Shown: one piece after another, positions 9,492 to 16,409 of the stretch
Numbering within the stretch: position 1 is the stretch's first letter
Layout: each line of letters opens with the position of its first letter
DNA from: Rosettibacter firmus
Lineage (GTDB): Bacteria > Bacteroidota > Ignavibacteria > Ignavibacteriales > Melioribacteraceae
DNA length: 64,000 bases
Direction of reading: 5' to 3'
NCBI RefSeq assembly: GCF_036860695.1
Contig: NZ_JAYKGJ010000001.1
Location: forward strand, 496,001-560,000
The notes under the pieces: generated by a model
Databases searched by the model: none
The model's input: the letters and a program-made list of their open reading frames with translations, nothing else
What the model was told of the DNA's origin: nothing
Position numbers and translations under genes: made by a program

Positions 9492-10250
9492 TTATTTAAG
9501 GAGTTTTAATTCATATTCAACTAATCGCTTATATTGTGGATCTCGTTTGGCAAGTTCAAAATTTTCTTTTGCTTTTGTGATATCATTTTTTTGTTTGAAT
9601 GCAAGACCTTTATAATAATAAGCTGCCCCTTTAAGTTTTGTTGTTTTCATATTTATGACAATATCTGCATTTTCAATAGCTTTATCGTAATCGCCATTTT
9701 CGTAATAAGTTGTAGCTAATAATACATATGCAGCATCAAGCTTATTATATTTGATAGCCTCATTTAAATTTTCTATTGCTTTTTGATAGTTGCCATCTTT
9801 TTTATTTGCTTCTGCCAGTTTTACATACGAACGAGCAATATTTAATTGTGCCTGTTCCTTAATAGCTTTTTGTTTTGTCAATTGCTCAAACTTTTTAAAG
9901 CTTTCTACTGCCTCCTGATATTTACCAGCCTGGAAATATGTTCCTCCCAAACCATTATATGCTAAATCAAAATTAGGATTGCTTTCAATAGAAGATTTAA
10001 AGGCAGCTTCGGCTTCGTCAAGTTTATTTTGTTTCTTTAATGTTACACCCAGTTGATAATAGATTCTATAATCTTTTGAGTGATTAAGTGCTTCTTTATA
10101 TTTTTTTACTGCTTCATCATAATTACCAGATTTAAGAAACTGATTTCCCTCATTATAAGCTTTAGCTGCTTCAGGTGGCATTTCTTGTGGGAGTATAACT
10201 GATACAAATAAAATTAATAGAGGGAAAATTAATAATGTTTTTTTAATCAT
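9492..10250 (-). CDS. Exported tetratricopeptide-repeat protein
   Basis: 252 residues: a signal peptide (about 1-21, ending ILPQ) and five to six TPR units (for example EGNQFLKSGNYDEAVKKYKEAL, AYYYKGLAFKQKNDITKAKENFELA). It is monocistronic, bounded by a strong terminator downstream and tRNA-Leu upstream on the same strand. It is likely a periplasmic protein-protein interaction scaffold with unknown partner. TPR repeats are certain; the role is not. Confidence 0.8.
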   Translation of the reverse strand: MIKKTLLIFPLLILFVSVILPQEMPPEAAKAYNEGNQFLKSGNYDEAVKKYKEALNHSKDYRIYYQLGVTLKKQNKLDEAEAAFKSSIESNPNFDLAYNGLGGTYFQAGKYQEAVESFKKFEQLTKQKAIKEQAQLNIARSYVKLAEANKKDGNYQKAIENLNEAIKYNKLDAAYVLLATTYYENGDYDKAIENADIVINMKTTKLKGAAYYYKGLAFKQKNDITKAKENFELAKRDPQYKRLVEYELKLLK

Positions 10251-10276
10251 ATTATATCCTTTTATTAAATAATTTG

Positions 10277-10360
10277 TGCGGAAGGCGGGACTCGAACCCG
10301 CACGCCCTTACGGGCACTACCCCCTCAAAGTAGCGTGTATACCAATTTCACCACTTCCGC
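10277..10360 (-). tRNA. tRNA-Leu (anticodon GAG)
   Basis: Read on the minus strand, GCGGAAG (10360-10354) pairs with CTTCCGC to close the acceptor stem, with discriminator A at 10277. There is a D-arm with GGTA, an anticodon stem CTACT/GGTAG around loop TTGAGGG (anticodon GAG), a long class II variable arm (TGCCCGTAAGGGCG) and a T-arm GCGGG-TTCGAGT-CCCGC. The long variable arm fits leucine. CCA is not encoded. A reading frame on the opposite strand starting MRKAGLEPARPYGH is an artefact of this tRNA. Confidence 0.97.
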
Positions 10361-10424
10361 AAATTTGGTGTTGCAAGATATACTGCACAGAAAAAAAATG
10401 CAATAGAAACTTTCGGAACATAGT

Positions 10425-10910
10425 TTATTCTTTCGGAATTCTCTTAATAATTGTATGCGTCAATTCCCTTCTAAACATAAATTCAAATACAGCTAATTTT
10501 GCAATCTGTTTGGGAGTTAAAATTGCTGATAATGAATTATAATAATTTTCTCGTTCGTTGTTCATCTTATCATCAAAGCTTAATAATTTACTTAATTGCT
10601 CTTTATAATAACTATCACTGCCTTTATTATTTTCTATACTGTTTTTTAAATCTTTAATTAGTTTCTCTCTCTCATCAAATATATCTCTCATCTTCTTTAA
10701 ATGTTCATTCCTTCGAGCAAAAAATTTTATAGAAGTCTCTTCGTCTAAATCTAATAATTCGATTAATTTCGACTTTTCTAATAGCTCTAATTTTTTCAAT
10801 GCTTTTTTATCATGAAACATTCTCTTTTCAAATATTCCTTTCCCTTCCTGTGCGTTTATAAAATTATAAGTTATAAAAAATACAAATAGTATGTATACTA
10901 ACTTTTTCAT
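10425..10910 (-). CDS. Small exported Spy/CpxP-like periplasmic protein
   Basis: 161 residues: a signal peptide (about 1-20, ending INAQ) followed by an all-helical, charged mature part (LLDLDEETSIKFFARRNEHLKKM, then a late LTPKQIAKLAVFEF segment). The layout resembles Spy/CpxP/CnrX-type periplasmic stress proteins with LTxxQ-like motifs. It overlaps the anti-sigma gene by 4 nt and is third in the sigma operon, so it is probably a periplasmic sensor or chaperone tied to the ECF system. Family membership is by pattern only. Confidence 0.6.
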   Translation of the reverse strand: MKKLVYILFVFFITYNFINAQEGKGIFEKRMFHDKKALKKLELLEKSKLIELLDLDEETSIKFFARRNEHLKKMRDIFDEREKLIKDLKNSIENNKGSDSYYKEQLSKLLSFDDKMNNERENYYNSLSAILTPKQIAKLAVFEFMFRRELTHTIIKRIPKE

Positions 10911-11512
10911 TTATTCACCTGTGTAATATTAAACTTATCTAAGTTATTATAGATTAAATATATTTCATCATCAGTAAAATTATGCAGAAATTGTGATTCT
11001 TCATATATACCAGGAATATATTTTTGAACATATTCTCCTGGAATTTTTAATTCTTCAAGATAAGCTGCATCAAAATTATTTACATCCTGTAATTTAATCA
11101 TCTGTTCATCCGTTATGTCTTCAATATATTCTGGATTTTCAGAATCATTGTAATATGAAATCATTTCCTGTGTTAGTGATTGTAATTGTTCATCAAAATT
11201 TTCTGAAGAATTATGATAGAATAAATATACAAGCAAAGTTATTATTACAGGTATTACATAAGCAATTCTTCTTATTAAATGTTTATTAACAGATGATACT
11301 TTTTGATAAACTTTTGGTAACAAAGTATTAAAATATCTTTCGTCAAGTTTTATTTCTTCAGGTTTTGGAAAGTTCTCCAGTATATTTGATATTTCATCAA
11401 ATTCATTTTTTAATTCTTCAGATACTTTTAATTGGTTTTCAAATTCCAACTTCTCTTTTTCGTCCATTAAATCGGCTAAGTATCTTAAAATCAATTCTTT
11501 ATTCTTTTTCAT
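10907..11512 (-). CDS. Probable membrane anti-sigma factor
   Basis: About 201 residues. An N-terminal helical cytoplasmic domain (LILRYLADLMDEKEKLEFENQL...ELKNEFDEI) resembles anti-sigma domains without a zinc motif; a single membrane helix lies at about 82-101 and a periplasmic tail of about 100 residues follows. It overlaps the ECF sigma gene. I chose ATG at 11512 over ATG at 11518 because GGAG then sits 6-7 nt upstream. It probably holds the sigma factor at the membrane and responds to the periplasmic partner encoded next. This is inferred from position and topology. Confidence 0.65.
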   Translation of the reverse strand: MKKNKELILRYLADLMDEKEKLEFENQLKVSEELKNEFDEISNILENFPKPEEIKLDERYFNTLLPKVYQKVSSVNKHLIRRIAYVIPVIITLLVYLFYHNSSENFDEQLQSLTQEMISYYNDSENPEYIEDITDEQMIKLQDVNNFDAAYLEELKIPGEYVQKYIPGIYEESQFLHNFTDDEIYLIYNNLDKFNITQVNK

Positions 11513-12047
11513 TTGCATACTCCAGCACTTTTTTCAATGCATGAAAATAATTTGCTTTTAAACCGCCAATACTTTTACCTGTAATCTTGGATATTTCTTC
11601 GTAAGAAAGTTGTTCAAAATTTCTGAGTATAAAAATTTGTCGTTGTTTTGGTGGAATCTTTTGCAATATTTTATTTAATCTTTCCAACTTTTCTTTATTA
11701 ATAATATCATCAATTATATCTTTTTTCTCTGTTAATTCAGATTCATTAGTATTTTCAAAAGGTATATATTTTTTTAATTGGTTTCTTTTTATTTGATTCA
11801 AACTCCTGGTAGTTACAATTCTATAAATCCATGTAAAAAGTGATGATCTGAAATTAAAAGTCTTTAACTTTTTATACAATACAATTAATACTTCCTGTGT
11901 TACTTCATCTGCATCTAAATGGTCTCCAAGCATTTGCCTGGCATGCCAGTAAATCTTTTTTTGATACTTTCGAACAATCTCGTTAAATGCAGATTCATCA
12001 CCTGCATTAAATTTACGAACAAGTTCAAAATCGTTATCTAAACTCAT
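11499..12047 (-). CDS. ECF-family RNA polymerase sigma factor
   Basis: 182 residues with sigma region 2 (IYWHARQMLGDHLDADEVTQEV) and region 4 (IPPKQRQIFILRNFEQLSYEEISKITGKS), and without regions 1 and 3, as usual for extracytoplasmic-function sigma factors. The anti-sigma gene follows with overlapping ends. A CpxP-like gene lies at each side of the module. Target genes are unknown; the divergent Spy-like gene at 12212 is the obvious candidate. Confidence 0.9.
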   Translation of the reverse strand: MSLDNDFELVRKFNAGDESAFNEIVRKYQKKIYWHARQMLGDHLDADEVTQEVLIVLYKKLKTFNFRSSLFTWIYRIVTTRSLNQIKRNQLKKYIPFENTNESELTEKKDIIDDIINKEKLERLNKILQKIPPKQRQIFILRNFEQLSYEEISKITGKSIGGLKANYFHALKKVLEYANEKE

Positions 12048-12095
12048 TTATACCTTTAGTTCAAATTTATAGACAATTATATTTTTAATAAGGTT

Positions 12096-12125
12096 TAAAA
12101 ATAATCTTTAATAAAATGTTTCCAA
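12096..12125 (-). promoter_or_regulatory. Candidate housekeeping promoter of the ECF sigma operon
   Basis: On the minus strand TTG (12125-12123), a 19-nt spacer and TATTTTTA (12103-12096) match the Bacteroidota pattern TTTG/TAnnTTTG in 7 of 8 bases at the -7 element. It lies about 50 nt upstream of the sigma start. Found by eye in AT-rich DNA, so tentative. Confidence 0.35.
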
Positions 12126-12211
12126 CAATTAAAAATAATTAAACCAGGTTAATAAGAACTGATGTCAAAGTCGTGTAAAAAGATTATCCAATCAAATAAG
12201 GAGAAGTAGTT

Positions 12212-12799
12212 ATGAAAAAGTTAACATATCTTTCAGTTGTATTATTTTTTCTTTTTGCAATAAGAAGTTATTCACAACCTTTACCTTTTGAAAACATTGA
12301 TGAAGATTTTGATCATGAATTTGTTGAAAGCGAAGAAGAATTTATTGATAATCCTATTGATACTGATGAATCAGTAATTGAATTTTCTCTGCCAGGTGGA
12401 ATGCAAATTCATAAAGGATTAATGCGTGAAAGATTAATTAATAAGCTTAATTTAACAGATGAACAGAAGAAACAATTTTCAAATTTGCAAAATGAACATC
12501 AGAAAAAAATGATTGATTTAAGAGCACAAATACAAAAGAATAGACTCGATATTAAAAATATGATGTTGCAGAATAAGATCGATGAGAAAAAACTTTTAGA
12601 CCTTGTACAGGCTAATAATAAATTATTATCTGATATTAGAACTGCTTCAATTAATCACTGGCTTGCTGTTTATAAAATATTAAATGACGAACAAAAAGAA
12701 ATCTGGGCAAAACATTGGGCTTATGGTGCTGGATTTGGCAAGAAAGTGATAATTAAAAACAAAATTTTTGATAGACAAAGAATGAAAGGTTGTCGTTAA
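12212..12799 (+). CDS. Exported Spy/CpxP-like periplasmic stress protein
   Basis: 195 residues: a signal peptide (about 1-21, ending SYSQ), an acidic N-terminal stretch, and a helical core starting LNLTDEQKKQFSNLQNEHQKKM with DLRAQIQKNRLDIKNMM. This is typical of the Spy/CpxP/heavy-metal-resistance periplasmic superfamily. It is transcribed divergently from the ECF sigma operon, with 164 nt between them. The ribosome site GGAGAAG precedes the ATG. It may be a target or a sensor of the sigma system; metal, oxidative and misfolding stress are all possible triggers. Confidence 0.7.
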   Translation: MKKLTYLSVVLFFLFAIRSYSQPLPFENIDEDFDHEFVESEEEFIDNPIDTDESVIEFSLPGGMQIHKGLMRERLINKLNLTDEQKKQFSNLQNEHQKKMIDLRAQIQKNRLDIKNMMLQNKIDEKKLLDLVQANNKLLSDIRTASINHWLAVYKILNDEQKEIWAKHWAYGAGFGKKVIIKNKIFDRQRMKGCR

Positions 12800-12805
12800 A
12801 AAAAG

Positions 12806-12825
12806 AGCCCTGCTAATGCAGGGCT
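12806..12825. terminator. Bidirectional intrinsic terminator between convergent genes
   Basis: AGCCCTGC-TAAT-GCAGGGCT forms a perfect 8-bp stem with a 4-nt loop. It is followed by T on the plus strand and preceded by A (T on the minus strand), so it can serve both the Spy-like gene ending at 12799 and the SDR gene ending at 12828. Confidence 0.9.
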
Positions 12826-12827
12826 TT

Positions 12828-13541
12828 TTAATTTAAATCTCCTTCAATAGGTCTTATTACTATTTCTTCTGTTACTATGTTGTTCTTAATAGAATAAATC
12901 TGATAAATTAATTTTGCAATATCTTCTGGAGACATCATTCTGTGTGAATATTTTTCCAGAACTTTACTATCCCAGATTGGAGTTTTTGTAGCACCGGGAA
13001 TTACATTAATTACTCTTATATTATTTTTTCTTACTTCTTCTCGTAATGAATTTGAATATGCCAATAATCCAGATTTTGCTGCTGAATATGCACTGCTTCC
13101 GGAAAATATTTTTTGTGTAACTACAGAAAGAATATTTATTATAGTTCCATTATTCATCTCGATCATCTTAGGAAGAACTTTTTTAATTGAGTAAATAGCT
13201 CCAAGTAAATTAACTTCTATAATCTTTTTAATATCTTCAAGGGAATCATCCAAAGCATTTTTGAATGATGAAATGCCTGCATTGTTAATTAAGGTATTAA
13301 AAAAGTATTTCCCGGAATATTTATTATAAAAATTCTCTATTGAATTTAAGTCAGCTAAATTTACTTCTTCTGGTATAATATTTAATGAATTATCACCAAA
13401 TTCTTGTTTGTAATTTTCAATTAAATTAACTCTACGAGAAGTAGCAATTACAATTTCACCATTGCGAGCAAATTCAAGTGTTAAAGCTTTTCCTATACCA
13501 GAACTTGCCCCGGTAATCCAGATTGCTTTTTTTAGATTCAT
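12828..13541 (-). CDS. Short-chain dehydrogenase, probably sepiapterin-reductase-like
   Basis: 237 residues with a Rossmann TGASSGIG motif (10-17), NNAG and the catalytic S...YSAAK set of classical SDRs. The C-terminal stretch (PGATKTPIW, MMSPEDIA, EEIVIRPIEGD) resembles what I recall of the Chlorobaculum tepidum sepiapterin reductase. The gene starts one base inside the stop of folE, and folE follows a PTPS gene. Together these give the three steps GTP, 7,8-dihydroneopterin triphosphate, 6-pyruvoyl-tetrahydropterin, tetrahydrobiopterin. SDR identity is firm; the substrate is inferred from the operon and the C-terminal signature. Confidence 0.75.
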   Translation of the reverse strand: MNLKKAIWITGASSGIGKALTLEFARNGEIVIATSRRVNLIENYKQEFGDNSLNIIPEEVNLADLNSIENFYNKYSGKYFFNTLINNAGISSFKNALDDSLEDIKKIIEVNLLGAIYSIKKVLPKMIEMNNGTIINILSVVTQKIFSGSSAYSAAKSGLLAYSNSLREEVRKNNIRVINVIPGATKTPIWDSKVLEKYSHRMMSPEDIAKLIYQIYSIKNNIVTEEIVIRPIEGDLN

Positions 13542-14107
13542 TATATTCTTTTTTGAGCTATTAAGTTTAAAAATTCTGCACGTGTTCTTGTATCTTCAGC
13601 AAAAACACCATGCATTGCACTTGTAGTTGTAATTGAATTTTGCTTTTGAACACCTCGCATCATCATACACATATGATATGCTTCGATTACAACTGCTACA
13701 CCTTTTGGTGCAAGATATTTATCAATAGTATCAGCAATTTCCTGTGTCATTCGCTCCTGAACCTGGAGTCGCCTTGCAAATACATCAACAATTCTTGGAA
13801 GTTTACTTAAGCCAATTATTTTACCATCAGGGATATATGCAATATGTGCTTTCCCAAAAAAAGGTAAAAGATGATGTTCACACATACTATAAAAATCGAT
13901 ATCCTTAACCATAACCATTTCATCATATTTTTCTTCAAAGATTGCACCATTTAGAATTTCTTCAACATTTTTATGATATCCCTGTGTTAAGAACTCATAA
14001 GCTTTTGCTACCCTGTGGGGAGTTCTTAATAATCCTGGTCTATTTATATCTTCACCAATTTCGGTAAGTAATGTCCTTATGCTTTCTTCAACTAATTCGT
14101 GATTCAA
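13541..14107 (-). CDS. folE: GTP cyclohydrolase I
   Basis: FolE converts GTP to 7,8-dihydroneopterin triphosphate, the entry step to folate and pterins. The 188-residue protein has the zinc ligands C76 and H79 in [10 protein letters not shown] and C147 in MCMMMRGVQ, plus the [17 protein letters not shown] motif near residue 28 and [16 protein letters not shown]. It lies 2 nt after the PTPS gene and abuts the SDR gene, so it may serve a dedicated biopterin pathway in addition to or instead of folate. Confidence 0.96.
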   Translation of the reverse strand: MNHELVEESIRTLLTEIGEDINRPGLLRTPHRVAKAYEFLTQGYHKNVEEILNGAIFEEKYDEMVMVKDIDFYSMCEHHLLPFFGKAHIAYIPDGKIIGLSKLPRIVDVFARRLQVQERMTQEIADTIDKYLAPKGVAVVIEAYHMCMMMRGVQKQNSITTTSAMHGVFAEDTRTRAEFLNLIAQKRI

Positions 14108-14109
14108 TT

Positions 14110-14517
14110 TTATTCTCCTCGATATTCTACATAATTATTTTCTGTTTCATAAAGTTTAATAGAATATAACTTACCATCAGGAATTTTATCTTTTAGTTGT
14201 TCCCATATTGCAATCAATATATTTTCTGCAGTTGGTATTTTACCTTTTAAAAAATCGACATCTACATTTAAATTTTTGTGATCTAATTTTTCTATAACAT
14301 ATTCACGAATAATTTCTTTTAAGTGATTGAGATCAATTACATAACCTGTTTCTGGATTAACTTCGCCAGCTACAGTAACTTCAATTTCATAATTATGCCC
14401 GTGTCCATTAGGATTACTGCATTTGCCATAAAGCTTAAAATTTTCTTCGTCAGAAAGTTCTGGATTATAAATTCTATGAGAAGCACTAAATACTTCTCTT
14501 CTGGTTAAATAAATCAT
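14110..14517 (-). CDS. 6-pyruvoyl-tetrahydropterin synthase (PTPS/QueD family)
   Basis: 135 residues. Zinc ligands are H14, H39 and H41, and the catalytic cysteine C33 sits in [13 protein letters not shown]. That spacing, CxxxxxHGH, is the form of eukaryotic-type PTPS; queuosine QueD enzymes usually have a shorter CxxxHGH spacing. Product would be 6-pyruvoyl-tetrahydropterin. It is the first gene of the PTPS-folE-SDR operon, which also favours biopterin. A role in queuosine (queD) is the alternative and both activities can coexist in this family. Confidence 0.85.
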   Translation of the reverse strand: MIYLTRREVFSASHRIYNPELSDEENFKLYGKCSNPNGHGHNYEIEVTVAGEVNPETGYVIDLNHLKEIIREYVIEKLDHKNLNVDVDFLKGKIPTAENILIAIWEQLKDKIPDGKLYSIKLYETENNYVEYRGE

Positions 14518-14525
14518 TACTGTTA

Positions 14526-14981
14526 CTATCCTAATATTTTTAATATTTCTTCAACGTGTCCATTCACTTTAACTTTTGGAAAGATATGCATTATCTTCCC
14601 ATTTTCATCAATAATAAATGTAGTCCGTTCAACACCCATATATTTTTTCCCATATAAAGATTTTTCTTTCCAGACACCATATTTTTGAACAACTTCTTTC
14701 TTTTCATCACTAAGTAATATAAAAGGTAAATTATATTTTTCCACAAACTTTTTATGTGAAGCAACCGAATCTGGACTAATTCCTATTACTTGCACATTAA
14801 GCTTTTCAAAATTAGGGAAATTATCTCTGAAATCACATGCTTCTTTTGTGCATCCACTTGTCATATCTTTGGGATAAAAGTATAAGATAAGTTTCTGTCC
14901 CAAGAAATCTTTAAGTGATACTTTTTTCCCATTGGAATCTGGTAAAGAAAATGAAGGTGCTTTTTTACCTACCTCAAGCAT
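14526..14981 (-). CDS. bcp: Thioredoxin-dependent peroxiredoxin, Bcp type
   Basis: 151-residue AhpC/TSA-fold protein with the Bcp motif YPKDMTSGCTKEACDFRD. C44 is the peroxidatic and C49 the resolving cysteine. It reduces hydrogen and organic peroxides at the expense of thioredoxin. It follows a second peroxiredoxin gene (15015-15497) on the same strand, and the two form an oxidative-stress pair next to a Fur-type regulator. Confidence 0.93.
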   Translation of the reverse strand: MLEVGKKAPSFSLPDSNGKKVSLKDFLGQKLILYFYPKDMTSGCTKEACDFRDNFPNFEKLNVQVIGISPDSVASHKKFVEKYNLPFILLSDEKKEVVQKYGVWKEKSLYGKKYMGVERTTFIIDENGKIMHIFPKVKVNGHVEEILKILG

Positions 14982-15014
14982 TGTTACTCCAATAACTTCT
15001 TCTACAGATAAATC

Positions 15015-15497
15015 TTAAGATAAATTTTTCAGTGTATTCTTAATTGCCTCATAGTTTGGTTCTTCTCCTGCATTTTCTAAAACTTCAGCATATTGAATAA
15101 CACCATTTTTATCAACAACAAATGCAGCTCTTTTTGATACCCCTTTGAGATTAAATTTATCTGGAAGCCAAACATCATAAAATGCTCCATATAACTGAGA
15201 GACCTCTTTATTAAAATCACTCAATAAAGGAAAATTAAATTGATGCTTCTCTGCCCATAATTTTTGGGCAAAAGGACCATCAACACTTATTGCAAAAACC
15301 TGTGCATCTAAATTTTCATAATCTTTCATACTGTCTCTTGTAGAACACAATTCTTTTTCACAAACAGATGTTCCTACTGCAGGGAAAAATAAAATAACTA
15401 CATTTTTTTTGCCTCTATAATCTGAAAGTGAAAAAGATTCATTATTAAAGTTTTTTAGTGTGAAATTCGGTGCGATGTCTCCTATTTTCAGTGCCAT
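15015..15497 (-). CDS. Peroxiredoxin, AhpC/TSA family (AhpE-like)
   Basis: 160 residues with the motif FFPAVGTSVCEKELCSTRD (peroxidatic C46, second cysteine C51). The Val before the peroxidatic Cys and the closely spaced second Cys recall the AhpE/PrxQ-like branch rather than canonical AhpC. It has a clear ribosome site (GGAG 5 nt before ATG). Its 5' end faces the fur gene across 228 nt, so the regulator could control it. Confidence 0.88.
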   Translation of the reverse strand: MALKIGDIAPNFTLKNFNNESFSLSDYRGKKNVVILFFPAVGTSVCEKELCSTRDSMKDYENLDAQVFAISVDGPFAQKLWAEKHQFNFPLLSDFNKEVSQLYGAFYDVWLPDKFNLKGVSKRAAFVVDKNGVIQYAEVLENAGEEPNYEAIKNTLKNLS

Positions 15498-15667
15498 GTT
15501 TTTCTCCTTTTTTTAATTGCAAATTTTATTTAATAGTATTCGACTAAAATGTAAGTTAAATTTAAAAAATATCATAATGTTTATTTACAAAAGTTAACAG
15601 AAATTGAACAATTTAAGTTTCATTCCTACTCTTTTACCAAAAAAAATTAAAGAAATATTTTTAAAAC

Positions 15668-15713
15668 TTGCTAAATTTCCACTCTCTTTGTATGTTTATG
15701 TAGACTTAATCTA
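15668..15713 (+). promoter_or_regulatory. Candidate promoter and operator of the fur-feo operon
   Basis: TTG at 15668-15670, a 20-nt spacer and TATGTTTA at 15691-15698 match the TTTG/TAnnTTTG promoter pattern (7 of 8 at -7). Just downstream, near the expected transcription start, TAGACTTAATCTA (15701-15713) has 4-bp inverted arms around a 5-nt centre and could be an autoregulatory site. Both are visual matches in AT-rich DNA; the leader to the ATG at 15726 would be short. Confidence 0.3.
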
Positions 15714-15725
15714 AATTATAGACAA

Positions 15726-16196
15726 ATGAACATTGATCACAACTCGGCACATGAAGAATTTCGAAAATTTCTAAAAAAAGAGAACCACAGAATTACGCCA
15801 GAAAGGTTCGAAGTACTGGACTATGCCTTAGAGTATGATGGTCATTTTGGTGCAGATGAGTTATTTCTGAAAATGAAAAATAATAATTCGAATGTTTCGA
15901 GAGCTACTGTTTATAATACACTCGAACTTCTGGCAGCATGTAATTTACTTTCCAAAAGAAATTTCGGTGAGAACAAAACACGTTACGAAGCAAAATATGG
16001 CAAAAAAAGTCATGACCATTTAATATGTACAACCTGTGGTAAAATAGTAGAATTTTCTGAACCAACAATAGAAATTATTGTAAAAGAAATTTCTGCTAAA
16101 TTAGGATTCGAACCCAGTGGACATTCTTTCAATATTTTTGGTAAATGCACAAACATAAATTGCAAACACAGAATAGATAATAAAAATGACACTTGA
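15726..16196 (+). CDS. fur: Fur-family transcriptional regulator (ferric uptake type)
   Basis: 156 residues: an N-terminal winged helix (ISRATVYNTLELL type, here NVSRATVYNTLELL) and a metal-binding C-terminal domain with HDHLICTTCGKIVEF (C101, C104) and CTNINC (C141, C146) as the structural zinc site. The position that is Asp in PerR (the peroxide-sensing ligand) is Glu here (E109 in IVEF), as in Fur. Context agrees: feoA and feoB follow directly, with feoA overlapping by 11 nt. It may also influence the divergent peroxiredoxins. Confidence 0.85.
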   Translation: MNIDHNSAHEEFRKFLKKENHRITPERFEVLDYALEYDGHFGADELFLKMKNNNSNVSRATVYNTLELLAACNLLSKRNFGENKTRYEAKYGKKSHDHLICTTCGKIVEFSEPTIEIIVKEISAKLGFEPSGHSFNIFGKCTNINCKHRIDNKNDT

Positions 16197-16404
16197 TAAA
16201 GCAAAAAAAGGAAATAGAGTAACCATAGTAAATTTACCACCAGGAAAATTAAAAGCTCAATTTATTCGGCTTGGTATTTCTGAAGGAGATTCTGTTTTAT
16301 GTTCTGAAAGATTACCTGGTGGTACAATTGTAGTTAAAAAAAATAGACAGGAAATAGCAATTGGTTATGATTTAGCTAAAAAAATTAAAATTATCTTAGA
16401 GTAA
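16186..16404 (+). CDS. feoA: Ferrous iron transport protein A
   Basis: 72-residue SH3-like FeoA protein (LDKAKKGNRVTIVNLPPGKLKAQFIRLGI, then GGTIVVKKNRQEIAIGYDLAKKI). It is a small cytoplasmic partner of FeoB thought to help transport or GTPase control. It starts inside the end of fur and ends 5 nt before feoB, so the three genes are one transcript. Length and glycine pattern fit the family. Confidence 0.9.
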   Translation: MTLDKAKKGNRVTIVNLPPGKLKAQFIRLGISEGDSVLCSERLPGGTIVVKKNRQEIAIGYDLAKKIKIILE

Positions 16405-16409
16405 AAGCT

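Noticed and set aside
10276-10542. Plus-strand frame beginning MRKAGLEPARPYGH
   Set aside because: It is the antisense of the tRNA-Leu gene, a known artefact, and then runs across the end of the minus-strand gene at 10425.
14110-14517. Naming the PTPS gene queD for queuosine
   Set aside because: The CxxxxxHGH spacing and the folE/SDR neighbours favour a biopterin role; no other queuosine genes are near.
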